Part shown: in pieces, positions 61,860 to 64,000 of the stretch
Position numbering within the stretch: position 1 is the stretch's first letter
Layout: every line of letters begins with the position of its first letter
Assembly (NCBI GenBank): GCA_965153455.1
Contig: OZ234501.1
Location: 13,330,001 to 13,394,000 of the forward strand
Length of the DNA: 64,000 nucleotides
Source: Sphagnum compactum
Lineage: Eukaryota; Bryophyta; Sphagnopsida; Sphagnales
Reading direction: 5' to 3'
Program-made: the position numbers and the translations under genes
The notes under the pieces: generated by a model
Database searches by the model: none
What the model was told of the DNA's origin: nothing
Seen by the model: only the letters and a program-made list of their open reading frames with translations

Positions 61860-62312
61860 GGATGGTTAGTTGGATTGAGAAAATCTAAGACAGCTTACTC
61901 GAACTTGAAATATTTTGAAGGAAAAAAATGAAGGGATGTTTGGTTGATTTGATAAAGTCATGCATGTAAATGGTTGTGGTTACATGGGAGGCAAAATATC
62001 CTTCTTGCTTGGGATGTAATGGAGGAAGGAAAAGGAGATTTGTTTATGGATGGTTCAAAGATGTTTAGTGTTGATTGTCGCATCAAAAGATCATGATAGC
62101 CCAATTGAGAAGAGATCCAAAAGGATCTGATCCATCTGATGTCTTTAGCTCAAAGTCTGTAATTTGATTATGTAGATTGTAAAGTGATTATTTTACACTG
62201 AACAGCTCCAGCACTGTAATTTCTACATTACATTCTTATGCATCTATGCTCATGGCAAACTTTATGTGTCACAACAAGTGATAGTGCTATGCCCCTCTTT
62301 TTTGGTTACATA
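61860..62312 (+). repeat. Second copy of the retroelement leader repeat
   Basis: Plus-strand match to the minus strand of 55805-55390 (opposite orientation), sharing ordered blocks such as TTGCTTGGGATGTAATGGAGG-like, GATCATGATAGCCCAATTG, ATTATTTTACA-TGAAC and ATGCTCATGG. Homology stops near 62312. It shows that the sequence belongs to a dispersed family and is not unique AWPM-19 flank. Confidence 0.75.
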
Positions 62313-63648
62313 ACCACCTTGGTGCACCCTTTCTCATTGAGCATGGAAGGAGGGGGGAGGAGGAGGAGGAGGAGAGTACACAAGGAGGGGCAAACCCTTC
62401 TTGGGCCCATTAACTTTTACACTCCTTACCCTTTGGCCAAATAACTTCATTATTTAGTGTAAAGTTGAAAGGCAAATTATTGTTATTTTTATTGCTGGAC
62501 AGAACTGACAAAGCTTAATTAATTAATTATTAAGCACCTTGCTACCCAACCAGCATAGATACTATTGGCTGCTGCTTCAAGCATCCAATGAAGTTTTACT
62601 CAAGTCACGAGAAACATTTTAACTATCAATGAAATCCGACATTGTTAAATAATGAGTGTGATCCAGTGATTTAGAAGTTAATACTTTTCTCTCTAATTTT
62701 TCATCCATGGTGTAACCTTTTTATCAACATTTCATTCTTTGTGCACATTCATTGTTTTTCCATTTTTTTTCTCCATTATGCAAAGCTTCCAAACATGTTG
62801 TAATCTTTTGCCCAAAGTAATGCTTAGGAAGTTAATGTTGCCCAGGCCAGAAGGTGATTACCATACCCAAGCGACACTAGCTGACCTTCCCTCGGGGAAC
62901 AACACTAGTGCTCCCCAACTAAACTTTCACTACTAGGGAAGGTAATGTTGCCTCCCAGGGAGCACTAGCACTAGTTGTGTTCCCCCAGGAAGATAATGCT
63001 ATCTATGAAAGGTGGTTGCCTTCATCAGGGAAGAAGGTATCTAATGTTCCTTAACCAAAGTTCCCCTTGGGATTGTAATGTTGCCCCTGAAAAATGATTT
63101 CCTTCCAAATGGTGCATGCAGATAAGAATGGAGTTAATCCCCCACCCAAAAACTCCATTATTCTCTGAATCAGAAGATGCTGGAATCGCCTCATTTTGCA
63201 TGTCAATTGCTGGAACTACTGAGCTGCAATTTGCTCCAACTTCAGCTCATGTTGCATTTCCTCGTAATCAGATAGCAGTACTAAGAGATAGTCGTGTTGC
63301 TCACCTTGACTAACTTGTCAACCCTGGCAGTGATGAATCAAAAGTACAAGAGGAGAATGGCTGTTGCAAGTGACAACAAAGCATACATCCTGAATCTGTC
63401 AATCTACACAAGTTTGGCATGATTCTGCTGTACATGTGAAACTCTAGCCCAAAGTAAAACCAAGCAAGATTCTCATAAACTAGTGTTCATGCTTGCTGTA
63501 GAGCATATGTCAGGTTCTATTGTAGTGTATTGACATTGCACACAAAGCAAATGAATTCACAGGGCTAGGTCTCATGTGTGATATCATGATTCTGTGGACA
63601 CTATCTGACTTACCATTGAGATTTTGATAGGTGGTAGTCCAACTGCCT
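62313..63648. other. Gene-free DNA with an imperfect inverted repeat
   Basis: 62345-62374 is a GGAGGAGG-type tract. 62820-63090 repeats TAATGTTGCC and TAATG-TNCC at about 60-bp steps, and within it 62894-62917 (GGGGAACAACACTAGTGCTC) pairs with 62957-62986, giving a foldback interrupted by a 6-nt CACTAG duplication. No coding exon is recognised on the plus strand. Confidence 0.5.
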
Positions 63649-64000
63649 TCACTTCAATGCTGCAGCTAGAGAAGTCACCCCAGGTTTGGGTGACTTGAAT
63701 ATTGGGCCTGTTGCCCCTCCTGATTTTCGTGTGGCTCGATTCCATTTGATGGCGACAACCAATGCATCCCCCTGAGGACCCAGACCCCTCCGACCCACAA
63801 GCTTCACCCCTAACTTATGGCACAAGTAGGCAAACCTTGCCTTATCTCCCCTCACTTCCCTCAAATCATATGCCTGTTGACGTGTGACAGTTGTATACAT
63901 GTACAGCTGTTGGTCAGGTTTCAGGCTGCTCTCACCCACCATTTTCTTGGTTGTCTCACCATACTGGAGCTTCACTAATGCTATTGACTGGGGATCATTA
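63649..64000 (-). CDS. Unidentified protein, C-terminal part (runs off window)
   Basis: A minus-strand frame is open from the window edge to a stop at 63649, at least 116 codons, and has coding-like composition. It reads NDPQSIALVKLQYGETTKKM at the edge, then LYMYTTVTRQQAYDLREVRG, DKARFAYLCHKLGVKLVGRR, GLGPQGDALVVAIKWNRATR and a tail KSPKPGVTSLAAALK. No initiating ATG is needed inside the window, so this is the last exon of a gene entering from the right. The region is basic and mixed alpha/beta by eye, with no membrane segment. I do not recognise the family. The conserved-looking core (HKLGVKLVGRRGLGPQGDA) would be the best handle for a search. Confidence 0.6.
   Translation of the reverse strand, partial: NDPQSIALVKLQYGETTKKMVGESSLKPDQQLYMYTTVTRQQAYDLREVRGDKARFAYLCHKLGVKLVGRRGLGPQGDALVVAIKWNRATRKSGGATGPIFKSPKPGVTSLAAALK

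Noticed and set aside
1-64000. tRNA, rRNA or other structured RNA genes
   Set aside because: I saw no cloverleaf-type A/B boxes or rRNA-like sequence by eye. A covariance-model scan would be needed to exclude small ones.

Overview
This window is nuclear DNA from a land plant. It is AT-rich and gene-poor, with seven complete intron-containing genes and one partial gene in 64 kb. All the recognisable genes are plant genes: mitochondrial malate dehydrogenase, pyruvate decarboxylase, a U/P-type cyclin, S1FA, GDP-L-fucose synthase, an ethylene receptor and an AWPM-19/PM19-like membrane protein. The ethylene receptor joins an N-terminal hydrophobic extension to a full set of histidine-kinase motifs and a receiver domain. 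Together with modest intron sizes (about 90-950 bp), this makes me lean towards a non-flowering lineage (bryophyte, lycophyte or fern). That placement is inference only.

Layout. 0-3 kb is repeat-derived and holds a short non-autonomous Helitron (1795-2153). 3.6-11.5 kb is the densest part: mMDH (+, 7 exons) and PDC (-, 8 exons) converge with about 650 bp between their stop codons. 12-22 kb has no recognisable gene; it holds microsatellites, a GC-richer transposon-like island (16.06-16.97 kb) and a broken hAT-type transposase (20.4-21.0 kb). The cyclin (-, 2 exons) lies at 22.3-23.3 kb and S1FA (-, 2 exons) at 29.7-30.7 kb. 31-35 kb is intergenic DNA with an AACCTAG-rich array. GDP-L-fucose synthase (+, 2 coding exons) lies at 35.6-37.0 kb. 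37-42 kb is AT-rich and gene-free. The ethylene receptor (+, 5 coding exons) lies at 43.8-47.5 kb and is followed by a 34-bp minisatellite. 49.8-56.6 kb is one degenerate LTR-type retroelement on the minus strand, with gag and protease remnants and no visible polymerase. It is flanked by a pair of ~0.6-kb direct repeats, and the left repeat is split by a 2.3-kb insertion. The AWPM-19 gene (+, 4 exons) lies at 59.0-60.8 kb. An unidentified protein (-, 5' part missing) enters from the right edge.

How the genes relate. Nothing suggests a functional cluster; this is ordinary plant gene order. mMDH (TCA cycle and NADH shuttling) and PDC (ethanolic fermentation) are both carbon-metabolism genes and are convergent, so they share a 3' intergenic region. 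The ethylene receptor and the PM19-like protein belong to hormone and stress families, but 11 kb of retroelement DNA separates them.

The most notable observations are the receptor architecture, a coding minisatellite with poly-alanine in the PDC N-terminus that continues into the presumed 5' leader, a second minisatellite in the last PDC intron that runs into the splice donor, a GC-AG intron in PDC, and the gag-protease element with a nested insertion. I found no convincing evidence of an undescribed multi-gene system.
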